DNA of 64,000 nucleotides from Krasilnikovozyma curviuscula (GCA_014825775.1 MVAQ01000055.1:39375-103374), one strand, 5' to 3'; positions 45,887-58,678 are shown, numbered from the stretch's first letter. Numbers and translations: made by a program. Notes: generated by a model not told the origin, from the sequence alone.

Positions 45887-47886
45887 CTACCACGTCTCTT
45901 TGAGAAGCGTCCATAACAGTTCATTCCAGATATTGGGAAGAGCACCAGCCCAGTGCAAGCAGTCGAACATGTCGACCCAACTTTTAGCCATCGCGCGAAG
46001 AGGGTGTGAGTGGACCGTGATGACACTCGGAAAGGAAAACCAGAAGATACTTACAGCCTATGGGCGTCCGGACGTGTCAAGCTCATGGGCCATATGTCCA
46101 GATAGACCAGATCTTCAGGCTATTAAAGGCAGTAAGTATCATATAATCTGAGAGAGACTTGGATAGGAAGAGGTACTGCATACCTGATTGATATCCGCGA
46201 TTGCTTCCTTCCAAAGTCTGACACGATCGTATATATCAGAACAAGCGACAAGCAAACTGACAGAATGTATAACTTACTTGTTGAATGGAGTAAATAGATC
46301 CCAATCGAACCCACCAGCCGTGATGTGTTCCATATCTGTCATGTTCACTGACGGCGTGAGGTAAGCCCAGCAGCGCTCGTGTCCTATCATGATCAAACAA
46401 TGGAGAAAAAAAGAAAAGAAAAAAAAGCACATAACATAAACTTCTGTCAGATTTGGGAACAGATGGGACAATGATGACGTTTCGGTGTGAAAAGCTTGGA
46501 GAAACGTTACACTGACCTGGTGCGGTTGCCCGGTATACCACCAGAGGATTGGAAGGCAGCTCTTTAATTTTAGGGAGGGTACTATGGAGCTGCAGGATAT
46601 TACTCGTCAGTTCAATCAACCTGTTGGCAACCGCAAATTGCAAAAGTCAGTGGAAAGGCATCACTTACCACGTCGATGTAAAGGGGTAAGAGGTGTTCCT
46701 TTTGGATATTAATCGTTTCTGAGAAATGTGGCCCGGTGCTAAATAACCAAAGCGGACGGTGCTTGAGGGGTACATCAGTATTAACTATTCTATCTGCTGT
46801 CCATTGAGGAATCGCTTCCCAAGGTTGATCAAACATAGAACTGAATTCGTTCAGCCTGATTTAGGTAGAAAAGAGTAATAGAAGCAACCGAATGGAAGTT
46901 TGGAAATATGAGACTTGGCTGTTGTTAATGGCCATCATGGGACGGACTTACTCATAACCTTCTGCGTATCCCTTTCGAGACACAATCTCATTCAACTCTT
47001 CAGGATGCGACAACCAATCTGACCGCATATGAGTGAGGAAAGGCAGCTGTAGTCTCTCTTCTCGGCCTTGGACAGCATCCCAAAGACGACCAAACGTCAA
47101 GTTGTCGTTGGTGGGCAGATCGACGTACAGGCGAAGTGTAAGATCAATTGGACCCCACATGTTCTCGCCTTGGCCTTTTCTGACCAGCTTTGGGTGCGAG
47201 GGGAAGGCATTCCTGACATGTGATTCAATACTATCAACCATCTGCATCGTGAGAGAATCTGAGGTGAAAATAGAGATTAGCAACGAAAGCAAGATACCAA
47301 ATTAAGACCTTCATAACGAACCTCCAATCATGACAACGCCTTCATTGCTCCCGAGTGACTTCTCAAGGAATTCAAGTGCGTCAAATTTCAAAAGAGTCTG
47401 AGCTTGTGAATGAGGCTGCCAGACCGGGTTCCAAATCGCCTCGGCTCGCGCAACTGCACGCTCATCTGTTTCAGAGGTGTTAAAACCTTCAAAACCTGGA
47501 CTCCAGCCATCTTCAGCGACAGGAACAGGTACCCAACAAGCTGACAGAAAAAAGGCGGTCGCGTGTTGTCAGTTAGACACCGCGAACCACAAGGACTGCA
47601 CGGAGGTTCACTAACGTCGAACCTGTTGGGCACCATACTCATCCTGGAGCTGTTTGAAGCTTCGATTCGAGGCTGGCTCTACCCATCTCCCGTTAACCAA
47701 AAGAGCCTGCCTTTCATCCCAAGTGCGCGGTTTTTCCTCCAAAACTTCTTCCTTCGCGGTATAAAGATACGTCGACAGAGACGAGGTTGGGTTCGTGAAT
47801 GTGTAAGAATAAAGGAGGACGACGGTGATGAGTGTCAGCAGCAGCACTCTGGACTGTTTCGTCGTCAGTCCAAGGCGAGAGCTCAT
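45887..47886 (-). CDS. PC-esterase (PMR5/TBL/Cas1-type acyl-esterase), copy 2
   Basis: About 480 residues. Start MSSRLGLTTKQSRVLLLTLI with anchor VLLLTLITVVLLYSYTF. PMR5N-like piece ALLVNGRWVEPASNRSFKQL. Block I VVMIG-DSLTMQMVDSI across a GT-AG intron gives a classical GDSL serine. Later motifs: RPLWLFSTGPHFSETINI, NPLVVYRATAPGQ, FDWDLFTPFNKLWKEAI, YLDIWPMSLTRPDAHRL, and DCLHWAGALPNIWNELLW with Asp-x-x-His. It aligns from end to end with the gene at 30415, including the intron that splits the GDS motif. Family members O-acetylate polysaccharides in the Golgi lumen. A transcription block with the O-fucosyltransferase-like gene downstream is possible but unproven. Confidence 0.8.
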
Positions 47887-48573
47887 ATGGATTGGGCTTG
47901 GAGGGGACGGGAATGAGACGCTGCTGAAGTTGTGCCAGCCAAGATGATGAAAATGATCGTAGGGCCACTTTAAGATAGCAAAAATGAAAGTGGACAGGGA
48001 GGTCAGATATTTTGAGTTCATAGAGAAGAAAATGGCAATGAAACAAACCAAACGCAAACCCTAGCTCAACGACAGGATGTCAACGAGGACAAAAAGGGTT
48101 TTCCTTTGATTTAAAAGGAAAAAGGGAGATAGGAAAAAGAAACAGATAGAGTAGAGTCAGATAGTTGTGATACTAGACTTATAGAGATCACGGTCGCGTC
48201 CCATCCGAATTGCGGCTCTTTGGAGCTCTCTAACGGTTGAGACGGTAGTGAACAGCACCGAAAAGGACCACATACTCTGGAGATTGGTTAGACGTGGGTA
48301 AGTGAGGATTGGAGTTACCCACCCAAAGCAGAGCCCAGCAGCAGTGGCATAGGTGTAAGGGTGGCAAAAGGGCTACCGCTCTCACTGTAGACGGTGACTC
48401 AATCATTGGGGGACGGACCTGGATCCCATACAGTTCTCAAAGATCGTATTCGCCTTTTGCAAGCGTAATCTTTTGCTGCTTTGGCACTGTTGTGGCGAAG
48501 CGACTCTCTTTTTCATTGTGCAACGCAACCCTTCACCCTGTCTCTCACTCAAAGCAGCCTTTCTTCCTCGACA
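47887..48573. promoter_or_regulatory. Divergent promoter region (PC-esterase copy 2 / eIF3k)
   Basis: About 690 bases between outward-facing start codons. No coding frame with a recognisable domain. A purine-rich stretch lies at 48110-48160. Confidence 0.35.
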
Positions 48574-49901
48574 ATGGCCATCAGCAATCAGAAAAACGCA
48601 GCTTCGGAATGGCTTCAGCCATCTAGCAGACCTCAGACAGTTGAAGAGCTAATCAACGGTGTCGACAGGTTAGTCTTCAACTTTTTTCTCTTGCCTTGCT
48701 GCAATCTTTCTTTTCCTATTCCTGTCAAAAACAAACTACTGATTTACTTGCGTTTCATAATATTGACTACTGTGCAACTTGCTGTGCTACCTTGCATCGA
48801 AAATCATAGATACAACCCGAGCAATTTGCCAATATTGGAGGACTACCTCTACAGTCAAGTTAGAGAGGGAACGTACGACTCGATGTCGAACCTGGCCATC
48901 TTGAAACTGTAAGTGGTGTCTTTATGTGTTTATCCCACGAGGTATTTTCACGAAGAAACGAGAGGAAGAGCATCCCAAGACCACTTCGACTCTAAGACAA
49001 TAAATGGTTCAAGAATTAGTTTTCTCAAAACTGTCTTTAGATTGATCAGACCTTTCCTTCACACGATTCCCTTTTTCATGTGCGGTGGAATCGGAAAAGC
49101 AAAAGTTGACTCTCCAATCCCCTTCTCCGTTGTGTCAATCCAGCTACCAATTCAACCCAACCTTAGTGACACCGGACGTCCTCATTCATCTGCTGTTGAA
49201 AGCACTCTCATACGCTCCAATCAATGGAGGAGTCGACTATAATCTTTGTATGGCTTTGGTAGGAGACCTCGAGGTATGCTGTCTGGTTCATTCGAAGGCA
49301 TTTGTGCAAGCTTGGTACTCACAGAGCGCCTGTCATCTCTTTGCCTATAACTAGCCATTCCCGACGTCGGCTGAAGAACTTGATGAAGACTCTCAAGTAG
49401 ATGAATCTGCTTTTAGTCTTCCTACCCTCATTCCTTTCCTTTCCAACCTCAACAACCTCCTCCGCACGTCACAATACGCCGCCTTCTGGTCCACCTTGTC
49501 TTCGTCTTCCGAACCAGCAGCCCAGATCTTGGCTGAAAATTACCTCGTAGAATATCCTTTATTCAAGAGTGGACTGAGAGTGAACATTGCCCTTGTCGTT
49601 GCCAAGTCGTTCTCAAGGATCGACAGTAAGGTGCTGTCGAGGTGGTTGGACGTGAGTAGTGAAGGGGAAGAATTTGAGGAAGAAGTCGAGGGGTTAGGAT
49701 GGAGTATTGAGGGCGAATATGTTGTTGTGCCAAAGAACAAGGACAACGACGTTAAAGGCAAAGTTATCAAAGAGAAGGTTGACTTCAGCCGTGAGTTTTC
49801 TTCACACATCGTTGAGACTTCCGTTAGTGTGTGCTTTCTCTGATACACCGTTCCCTTCTTTCTCAGAACTGTCCAAAGTCATCGTTGCGGGTGGTCCTTA
49901 G
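48574..49901 (+). CDS. Eukaryotic translation initiation factor 3 subunit K
   Basis: About 230 residues in five exons. TVEELINGVDRYNPSNLPIL followed by EDYLYSQV is the family start ('L..l..g..RYnPenl..Le.yv..Q'). Then NLAILKLYQFNP, LVTPDVLIHLLLKALSYAPI, FSLPTLIPFLSNLNNLLRTS, and a winged-helix part ending KVDFSQLSKVIVAGGP, as in eIF3k (WVPF...F). Exons join in phase as D-R-Y, K-L-Y and L-E-P. The second intron is long for this genome (about 230 nt). It is a small accessory subunit of the eIF3 complex that helps recruit mRNA to the 40S ribosome. Confidence 0.88.
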
Positions 49902-50898
49902 ATGAAAAAGCCTCAATATTGTCAAAAAGTTCTGATGATGATCTTTGCCTCATGGGTTTTGTTTTGGTCGAAAGAGTGCTCGTTGTGCGTTGTGCTCCTC
50001 ATGATAGGACTACCAGTTTGATTTATGCTCTCAAAAGCTTAAGGAGACGTGTGATCCAATCTACTCCCCTTAGGGCTCGATAGATACGTAAGATCCCCAG
50101 AAATTAAAGCAGTTACGTGAGCTGGGGGGCCGACACCTATCTTCAGGCTAGGTTACAATATTTCTTGGAAAAGGTAAGCTAAGCACCGAAGATCAATCCG
50201 AGATCGAGCTCCTCGTGAAAAACGAATGCCCTGACAGTATCGCAGATTGCAATCATTACAAACAACATGGCGGCATGAACCAGGGCTCATTTGACAAGGT
50301 CTTTGCGACAAAAATGTTCGAAGACAGCACTCTAAGTTTTCGCTGCTTGCCAGGAAGTGACATCCAACATGGCTACTTCTCCCCTGAGCCCTGGTGAGAA
50401 CGGCATGTCTTGGAGAGACGGGATTTGCTACCAAACCCCTTTTTTGCTGACAACAACGTGACATATTCGTCTTGTAGTCTTTCAGCCATAGAGCAAGTGT
50501 TTCATTCGGTATTGTTTTCCTGCCAGCCTATCCTCTCCTGAGGCATTCTTTGCTCGGATCAATTTTTTATTTTCTACTTTTGTTTTTGTTTTTAAGGTTG
50601 TTGGACCACAGAGAAGACACAGCGGAGGAAGTGATGCAGCTTGCCGTTTGATCATCGACATCTGATTGAGAAGATCTGGAACGATGGACATCCCGCCAGG
50701 AACGCGTTCCACGACACGACGGTGACTTCCTGGAGCTTTTTACAGCAAAATAGAGGTAGGACGCGAAACTGATGGCAATTAGGGTTTGACGGAGAACGCG
50801 GCCTGGCCCTGTGGCAAAAGCCTGACAGGCGCCATGGGAAAAGCTTGTGCCCGTAGGATATATTGACATCGACTTCGATACTCTTTAACCTGCCCAGC
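49902..50898. other. Intergenic, about 1 kb, nothing recognised
   Basis: No open frame with a domain or a plausible splice structure was found on either strand. A T-rich stretch at 50555-50600 is the only compositional feature. Confidence 0.45.
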
Positions 50899-53582
50899 AT
50901 GAGGTCAGCAGTGCGGTCTGTGACATTCTTGGTGATCCCAGCTTTCTTCTTCTTCGCGGGCCTTTCGTCGAACCGTTTCTACGAAGAGACCCAGCCTAAC
51001 TCAACCACCGCTGCCTTCGCCGACATCCATCCTTCAGACTCATCGGCAGATTGGCTGGGAGTAGGACAAGGATTAGAGCACTCCTCGCATGTAGCTGCGA
51101 CGGGACTCGACCATGACACCCTCTACAAAACAGCATTCCAGGAAGGCGTCGCTTCGGTGCTCAGCTCTTCCGATCGCCCCCAGTTGGACCAATTTACAGA
51201 CACTGATCTAGGTCATACAGAAATCAAGATGAAGAGAACTCAGCATCAACTAGTCAGAGATCTAAAGATGGAGGAGGTTGAGAAGAAGTTTGGGTCAGTC
51301 TCTGCATTATCCTCCAGCACTGAAGACTTTTCGCTGACATTTCCTTCTCTTCCCTTATATATCACAGAGAGGCATTTTTTCAGGTAAGGAGAGGGGTTGT
51401 TTTTTCCTCAATGAAAGAGACTAGTGCTGGTGCTGCATGCAAGTTTTTTTACTCGGCCTGACGTCCAACACATCTTATTCGCTTTAGAGATCTGTTTCCT
51501 ACTCCGGGACCAACCATCGTTTACGGCGCGTTCTTCGTAAAGCTATCAATGGAGGGCCATTGAATGTGGGTGTTATTGGAGGTTCCAGTAAGTCCTCACA
51601 TTTTTTACTTTCAGAGGTGTGACTTTCAGAGTCGCTCCTTCCATGCCTGGCTAACCATCTCCGCATATGTAGTTACTTTCGGCTCACATTCCCCAAAGAA
51701 AGCAGAAATGAATTACGTGTACCATTGCTACCTAACAAAATGGTTGAAGGAAACTTTTCCTGACAACGAAGTGAACGTCCACAATATGTAAGTATTTCGA
51801 ATATGGGCTAATTCTGTGAAAACTGACCACGGACTGGGCTTGTTTGACGTAGGGGCATGAGTGGAACTGGAACCAGCTATTGGAGTACATGCTGGCAGGA
51901 GCAGATGCGAGACGATCTCGACATCTACATTGTTGACTTTGCAATCAATGATGAGAGGTACGTTCTCTTTCAGGCTTCTTCCTTCTGCGACGGTCCATCT
52001 GACATTTGAAGCTACTTGCGTTTTGCGTTTGGTGGGTTTAGAATTGATGACCATCATCGGACGTATGACATCTTCCTCAGGAGCGTTCTTTTGCTACCTC
52101 ACGCACCAGCCGTGATCAACCTTGAGTTTCCTTCAGTTTCTCACTCTTTCCAACTGTCCGGTGCTGGTGAGTCCATCTATTAGCGCATTACCTCATTAAT
52201 ATGCTTTTTTCTAAATGTGATTTGATGTCAATTCGCAGGCAGCTACCATGTGAGTATGGTTCGGTGTGTTCTCGCTCTGCGTGCACGTGTTATTGACCTG
52301 TGGATATTAATTCTTCCAGCTTGACTCTTCCCGCTTCTTTGATGTACCATCACTATCCCTTAGAAATCCCCTTCTTCCTGAGTTGCTGCTCCACCCTAAA
52401 CGAATTCCTCAGTGGTACGCTCGTAATGCGGATGGCTCCCCAGACCCAAAACATCCTGGGCTCATGGGCCATTATGTTGCGGGAAATATCCTCATTCACT
52501 ATATTTGGAAACAAATCCTTCACGTCGAAGCACATAACAGCCCAGCAGATGTTGCTAGAGAGAAGCTTGCTGTCTCGAAGATTGGTACGGTGGATGAAGA
52601 GAAAGAGGGCGTTTATAATCCATTCTTTGCACCCAGTAAAGAGATTCAAGATGCTTGGCATGAAGATCTCGTTAGCTGGATGGACGAGACAGATTTTGGA
52701 ACCCATGATGAGGATTTGGAGCTTGTACCTAGGGTGAGGTTTTTCACAAGCTTACTCAAAAGACTTTTCTGAGTTTTCTCTGCTACATTAGTTATCTCTT
52801 TTGGACACATTCCATCCATCTCGCTTCATTGGTCAGGCGCATTCCTCCTGCAGAAACTTGAGGGGAAGCCGTGTGAGGCTCGAGATGGACGCTACCACCC
52901 CCGGAATCAAAACTGTGGACGGGGAGGTCTTGAGTGGAACTCCTGGAGAGGGTTGGTTCCAATGGGAGTTTGAGTGAGTTTAGAAGCCCCTTGTTCCAGT
53001 TGCACGCCATTCGCTGCTAATTCCTCGTTCACCCTTTCTTGATTTGCTTTACACCCACAGCGAGAGAAGAAAATATTTCGTATCTAGAGACATCGATGCC
53101 AAGGTGACTTTCAAAGTCAACTTCACTCTTGTAAGAGTAGCCCGTGATGATTTTTATTCTGGCGACAAGCGTCCTAAATTCTCCATTTGCCCACCTTTTT
53201 CTTAAAGGGTATCGTCAAACTCGGCTACCTCAAGAGTAAAATATTCGGTTTAGGGTCTGTCCGTTGCTGGGTTGACGATCATGAAGACGTGAGTGTAGTC
53301 TTCGACGGACCATGGGGCTATGACATGAACGTGGAAAAGTGAGTGCGCAGATTCTCCCTTGCTTCTTCACTTTTCTCTAAAAGAAGTTTTGCGTTTGAAC
53401 AGTGTGAATCCAGTACCAGTTCCAGACAATATAGAGCCTGGTGATCACTTGCTGCACTGCGTTAACTTGGGCAAAGGAGAATTTAGAATTATCTCCCTCA
53501 TCACGTATGTTTCCGTTCTCCTTTCATTTTTCAATCTTGTACTTCTGCGTCAAATCAATATAGTCAAAGGAACAAACGCTAA
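50899..53582 (+). CDS. SGNH-type hydrolase/esterase, copy 3 (diverged)
   Basis: About 620-650 residues. Start MRSAVRSVTFLVIPAFFFFA gives the anchor at once; an upstream TTG extension was not used. A stem of about 130 residues precedes RKAINGGPLNVGVIGGSITF with the block I Ser (GGSITFGS). Block III is IYIVDFAINDE, and block V is DPKHPGLMGH (Asp-x-x-His). The segment HAPAVINLEFPSVSHSFQLS and the beta tail (VTFKVNF, GLGSVRCWVDDHED, EPGDHLLHCV) match the other two copies (CWVDD, KPGKHLVHC). It lacks the N-terminal CDRCLV motif. Chosen end: RIISLI joined over an intron to TQRNKR-stop at 53582. A read-through reading without that intron would end at 53727. Confidence 0.68.
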
Positions 53583-53810
53583 CTGCCTCTCCTATGTTTC
53601 GTTTTGTCAACCAGCGCTTGAACCCAATTCTTGTGACCAAGCATCACTTGCCGCAGCCAGCCTTTCCGATTCCTTTTCGTGTGTATTTCTAGAGGGTTTA
53701 TTGAAAGTAGACTTAAGTGATGCATGAAGCTGGCTCCTCATCAGTGAACCGATTTGCACTATGTAGTTGGAACGATCTTGACATATCTCTATACGTTTTA
53801 TTGCCTCGAC

Positions 53811-54068
53811 ATGACCAAAATGAAAGACTCCCAATATATTTCATTCCTTAACAAGAAGGTTGTCTACTCCTTCAATGGTCAAACACAGAAATTTACAAAG
53901 ATTTGGTCCTCTCTCAACGCCCACTCGTCAGTACATTACGATATTTACGAAAGGCTGAAACCCTCAGAATTCTTAGAAGTACCAGAAGAAAATAAAAAGC
54001 AAAAGCTTGACTCTCAGTCTTTGCTCAAGCTGCCGTTCTTTCTACAAGGAGGAAAGGCCGTCCTTTAA
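53811..54068 (+). CDS. Possible small protein, 85 residues, no known family
   Basis: An open frame starts MTKMKDSQYISFLNKKVVYS and ends LLKLPFFLQGGKAVL. It lies between the SGNH copy 3 gene and the LysM gene, on their strand. Lys- and Ser-rich with mixed charge; no signal or membrane segment. It could be a real small gene or chance; no splice signals or upstream context decide. Confidence 0.2.
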   Translation: MTKMKDSQYISFLNKKVVYSFNGQTQKFTKIWSSLNAHSSVHYDIYERLKPSEFLEVPEENKKQKLDSQSLLKLPFFLQGGKAVL

Positions 54069-54216
54069 AGCGGTAGGCTCTTGATACGACGACGACAGCG
54101 TGTATGACAGCTCTTGGACTGGTCTCAGGACGCAACGGCCTCAGGATTCTCTTTCCAAACCTCCTCTGTGCATCTGGTTGGGAAAAGCTTGGATTTCCAT
54201 TGATTCCTGATCAGCA

Positions 54217-55735
54217 ATGAATGGGCAGGCTTCCCCGAGAAGGGAGGCTCCTTCATCCTACCGCCATCCCCTCTATGGCCTCACCTCAGCTCTTTCTGCT
54301 ACAACCTCCACACGTCCCAACTTGGATAGGAAAACATCAGAGTTGGATGAGCAAGATAGGTTAGCTAGACTCTCAATTAGCTCCAGTACCGAAGAAAGCG
54401 AACGACGTTTTAGGGAGAGCTTCGAGGTAGCATACGGAGGGAGGGAAGGAAAGCAACGACTGGATCAGGACATAGAAGTGCTCATACATGAGGTAGGTTA
54501 CTCCCTTGTAGCCATTTTGAGAGCTGGGCAGCACGATCTAACAGCCGACCGTGCTCGCTTCACCCTCACCAATTGCGATTCGCCTAGGTGCAACCAGACG
54601 ATTCGCTGGCTAAGATAGCCGTCCTCTATGGCATTGAGGTGAGACAGCCTACGTCTTGTTTGCTTGTCACCAACATTTGATCTGACATCTTTTGCATTGT
54701 CCGTTCGCTTCACAGCTCTCTGTTCTTCGGAAGGCTAACAAGCTGTGGACAGCAGATACCATCCATTTGAGAAGAGCTCTCTACATACCCTTGGCGGCTT
54801 GCAATCTGAAGGAAAAGATGGTTCCCGGTCCTGATAAAAATACCTTGACAATGTATGCCTCCTCGCATACCAATTCGTCGCAGCATCACCTCCTGCAGGC
54901 GGAAGAAGAATCAACCTCAACCTACTCAACACCTCCGCTGACTGTTGCGCATTCGTTCAATTCACTGACCAACCTGGATTACGGCCCTGCTGCATCAAGG
55001 CCGAGCAACTCGTCAACACCGATTCCGTCTTCAGTCATGCCTCCAACCTTTCTCTCGCCCACATCACCTACCTCTTTACCATTGATTTCACCCAATACAG
55101 GTCAAAGTATAAAAAAACCAGAATCTAGAACATTATCCATCGTTCGCATTCCAGCGTCAGAACTGGCTTTCTTCCCGAAACCTCGGCAATCTCAAACATC
55201 ATTAGACATACCACCACGACACACATCTTCTCTCATATCGTCTCCAATACCATTTTCATCTGCAACGCTCCCATCGAGATCCCCCCCAGCACCACCGAAC
55301 CGTGTCTCGCATGCGGATCGCTCCTCCCCTTCCCTATCCTCCCGACTTTCATCTCTATTCAAGGAGACAAACTCTCCAGCATTAAATGGAAGTACATTCG
55401 GTTATCTAAAGGGACCGTCAGAACCTGTAGATATCCACGAATTAGAACTCACTCCAACAGCCTCATCCCCGCTCCCTGCATCGCACAACAGTCTTCATCC
55501 TCAACTCCAACAGCAGCAGCTGCAGCAACATCACCCGAATACTACCAAGGTAAACTGGTTCTCCCAGCCTTCACCTCTTCACAACGGCGAGTCACGGCGG
55601 TCGTCGTCTTCTAGAGCGCAGGTTGTCGCCACCCAACCCGAACGAAGATCCTCGATGGCGATCAATGGCAAGGCGATAGGTAAAGTAGGGGACGGAAGTA
55701 GCCAGTTACCATCTGCACCAGAAGCGTTCATTTAG
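54217..55735 (+). CDS. LysM-domain protein (LYSMD-like, intracellular)
   Basis: About 450 residues, three exons. After a Ser-rich N-terminus (MNGQASPRREAPSSYRHPLY) one LysM domain spans the exon joins: LIHE-VQPDDSLAKIAVLYGIE-LSVLRKANKLW-TADTIHLRRALYIPL. The 'LRxANKLW..DtIhLRr.LyIPl' form is that of the eukaryotic LYSMD1/2 family and not of secreted chitin-binding effectors. There is no signal peptide. The remaining 300 residues are Ser/Pro/Thr-rich and disordered, with a Gln-rich stretch (QLQQQQLQQHH). Role unknown; LYSMD proteins are linked to membrane traffic. Confidence 0.8.
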
Positions 55736-56131
55736 ATTTCCAAAGATTTAAAGTTGTAAATTGTAGTTTTCACTACTGTCACATACCCCGACGGTAGCCT
55801 CGTCTTCGAGGGCAGAAGCGTCAAAGTTTTGCAAGAACATATCTTTTTCATACCTGCATGTTGCGAAGTAGATCGATAGAACTTTCGGAAAATAGGAATG
55901 GGAGTAGCACAATCTCAACCGCCTTGGACACACTTAGAAAAGGGTCAGCTGCAATCGTACACGCACAAACAACCACTAAGGTAAAGGACTGGAAGTAGCT
56001 CAGTTATTCTAAGCTGGTTGTGGAGGAGTGATACTTTCTGTCCAAAGCTTGTGCCACATTCTAGTCAGGCAAGTTGTCGCTTTCACTCAGTCGAATAAAC
56101 TCCTGACGTTCAATCAACACACACCACGCAA
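55736..56131. other. Intergenic, nothing recognised
   Basis: About 400 bases between the LysM gene and CTNNBL1, both on the plus strand. It holds the CTNNBL1 promoter. No gene is seen. Confidence 0.5.
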
Positions 56132-58678
56132 ATGGACTTCAAAGTAAGCAGCTGGTCCTCTTTTCGTAATTCTTTCCTTGCTACGTGGATCAAAAAATGA
56201 CTAGTTTCTGGCAGGTACCGGCTTTGCCAGCTGGATTCAACAAGAGGAAGTTCTCAGACCTACCGCCTCCAGGTCTGTCCATTACCCACTCGACCCCTCT
56301 CACAGAGTAATTATTGATGGCTAATTCACTGCCTGATTCTTCAATTGGGGGTTTTTTTAGAGGTGCTGAAGAGATTCAAGCCAGATGACTCTCCTTCGAT
56401 GCCTCCCCCGCCAGTGCCTTCTTCTTCAGGCAGCAGAAACAAACAAGCTCGTGTGGAGGACGAAGATGATGATATAGAACGGGAGGACCCATACGATTTT
56501 GCTCGTAAGTCACCTCAATTCTTTTTTAACAGGCCCCACCTGAAGAAACAACTTCTGGGAATTCAGCTGGTGGAGACGCAGACTATTTCGCTGAGGAGGA
56601 CGAAGACGGCAGATTCTTTGGAGGAGGACTGAACAACGATCAGAAGGTATGCTTGGTATTTGTGTATCTTCTCTTGGAAGCGTCTATTGCTCATTGTAAC
56701 TCCTGATTTTCCACCGAAGGTGATTTTGGACATGTCAGTGCTCCCACCCCATCTTTTGAATATCGTTTCTTCAACTAATATTTGGAATATGATGGTTACT
56801 GTAGGTTTGACGAAGCGGGGGATGGTAGCGGAGAGCAGGCTGCTGTGACGTTGCCCACCCTGCGAAAACAGCTGATGAAGTTTGAGAGAACTGTAAAGAA
56901 GAATCAAGAGATGAGGGTCAAATTCCCAGATGACCCAGAGAAGTGAGCTTCTCTTTATGTTCCACACCGTAGTACCAAATCTAATCAGCACTTTCCATAG
57001 ATTCATTGACTCAGAAGGCGACCTGGATTCGGCGCTCAAGGCACTTCTCACTCTAACTCAAAACCCTGCAATGTTTTATCCAGAGTTCATCAAGTCTGGG
57101 ACTACTTCTCTTCTGGCGGAATTAATGAGTCATGAGAATACCGACATAGCGCTGGATGTGGTAGAGGTGGTGCAAGAGTTGACGGATGAAGATGTCGGAG
57201 CTGAAGCAAATGATGAAAATGAAGAAGAAACTCATCTTAGTGACGGAAACGGTGCCAAACAGGCAGTTGGTGACCTCATAGAAGCTCTACTCGAGCACAA
57301 TTTCTTTGAGCTGTTAGTCGCCAACCTGCGGAGGCTATCCGAGGAGGAAGAATCTGATCGTCAAGGAGTATTTCATACCCTCGGAATATTCGAAAACTTC
57401 TTGTCTTTCGATCCGAGTCTGGCGGAGAGGTTGGTCAACGAAACAGATGCGTTGCAATGGTTGTTGAAAAGAGTTACGGTCCCCGCTTATGATTCCAACA
57501 AACAATACACTAGTGAAGTAAGCCTACCTCTGACTATTCTTGAAGCTTCTAGACATTGACCCTGAGCCAAATGCCTTTTAGATCATTTCCATTCTTCTTC
57601 AGCAGTCCCGACCCAATCGACTGAAGCTCATCAAACTGGATGCCATCGACACATTTCTCAACGTACTGTCGCAGTATCGAAAAAGGGATCCATCCGACGC
57701 TGAAGAAGTGGAATTTATGGAAAACATTTTTGATTCACTATGTTCTTCTCTCGCCGAATCTGAAGTCAAGAAGGTCTTCAAAGAATGTGAAGGAGCTGAC
57801 TTGATGGTCCTGCTAATGAAGGCTAAGATGTTGGCCCGAAGTCGAGCAATAAAGGTAAATATTATTTCTTTTCTTTGCTCATTCAGATGATGTCTGACTT
57901 TGAAGTAATCTACTTTTTGTTAGGTCCTCGATTATGCCCTCTCAGGTCCGGAAGGTGCAGACAATTGCACAGACTTTATTCTCAACTCAGGGCTGAAATC
58001 GCTCTTTTCAGCTTTCATGGGTCGCCTCTCCGCTTCCAAGAAATCTCTGAAAGCACTTAATGTTCCACTCTCAACTACTGAAGACGTTGATCACATCCTC
58101 GGTATCCTAGTTTCGCTGTTTACCAACCTACCGTCAGACTCTGATGACAGGCTCAGGCTTCTGGTCAAGTTTGTGGAGGACGATTACGAAAAAGTTGACA
58201 GGCTACTAGAGATTAGGGAATCTGCTGAACTCCGGCTTCAGGTGGTTGAGAAAGAGATTGACGAGGAGAGGAAAATCCTAGAAGATGACATCGACGATGT
58301 TGATGAGGAAGGGTGGTATTTACGACGACTGGAAGCTGGACTGCATACTCTCCAGATGGTTGACTACATCTTGTCGTGGGTAATCATGGAGGATGATGGA
58401 GTAAGTTACGGCTCGATGCTGCACCATTGAGGTATAAATTCTGACACGAGAAACATCTTCACTTCTGTTAGGCTCGTGATCAAGCCCTGCTACTATTGAA
58501 GAGAAAGGATCGTACTGTGATGAATCTCATCCAAGTTTTGTCGGAGCAGCATGGCAGCATCGAAGTGTCAGAAGATGATGAAGGCGGAGCGGATGGTGGT
58601 GAACAGGACCCCACACCTGGTGAAATCCAGAGGGGAATACTTGAAGGCTTGATGACGTACCTGTATGGTCTTCTGTAA
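56132..58678 (+). CDS. CTNNBL1: Beta-catenin-like protein 1 (Prp19/NineTeen complex)
   Basis: About 620 residues, about nine introns; the first exon is just ATGGACTTCAAA. N-terminus MDFKVPALPAGFNKRKFSDL, then PPPEVLKRFKPDD, then an acidic stretch and the armadillo-type core: TLPTLRKQLMKFERTVKKNQ, FIDSEGDLDSALKALLTLTQ, NPAMFYPEFIKSGTTSLLAE, LMSHENTDIALDVVEVVQEL, VLDYALSGPEGADNCTDFIL, LLVKFVEDDYEKVDRLLEIR and GWYLRRLEAGLHTLQMVDYI. These are diagnostic for CTNNBL1, a nuclear ARM-repeat protein that binds CDC5L/Prp31 in spliceosome-associated complexes. The gene's presence fits an intron-rich genome. Confidence 0.92.
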
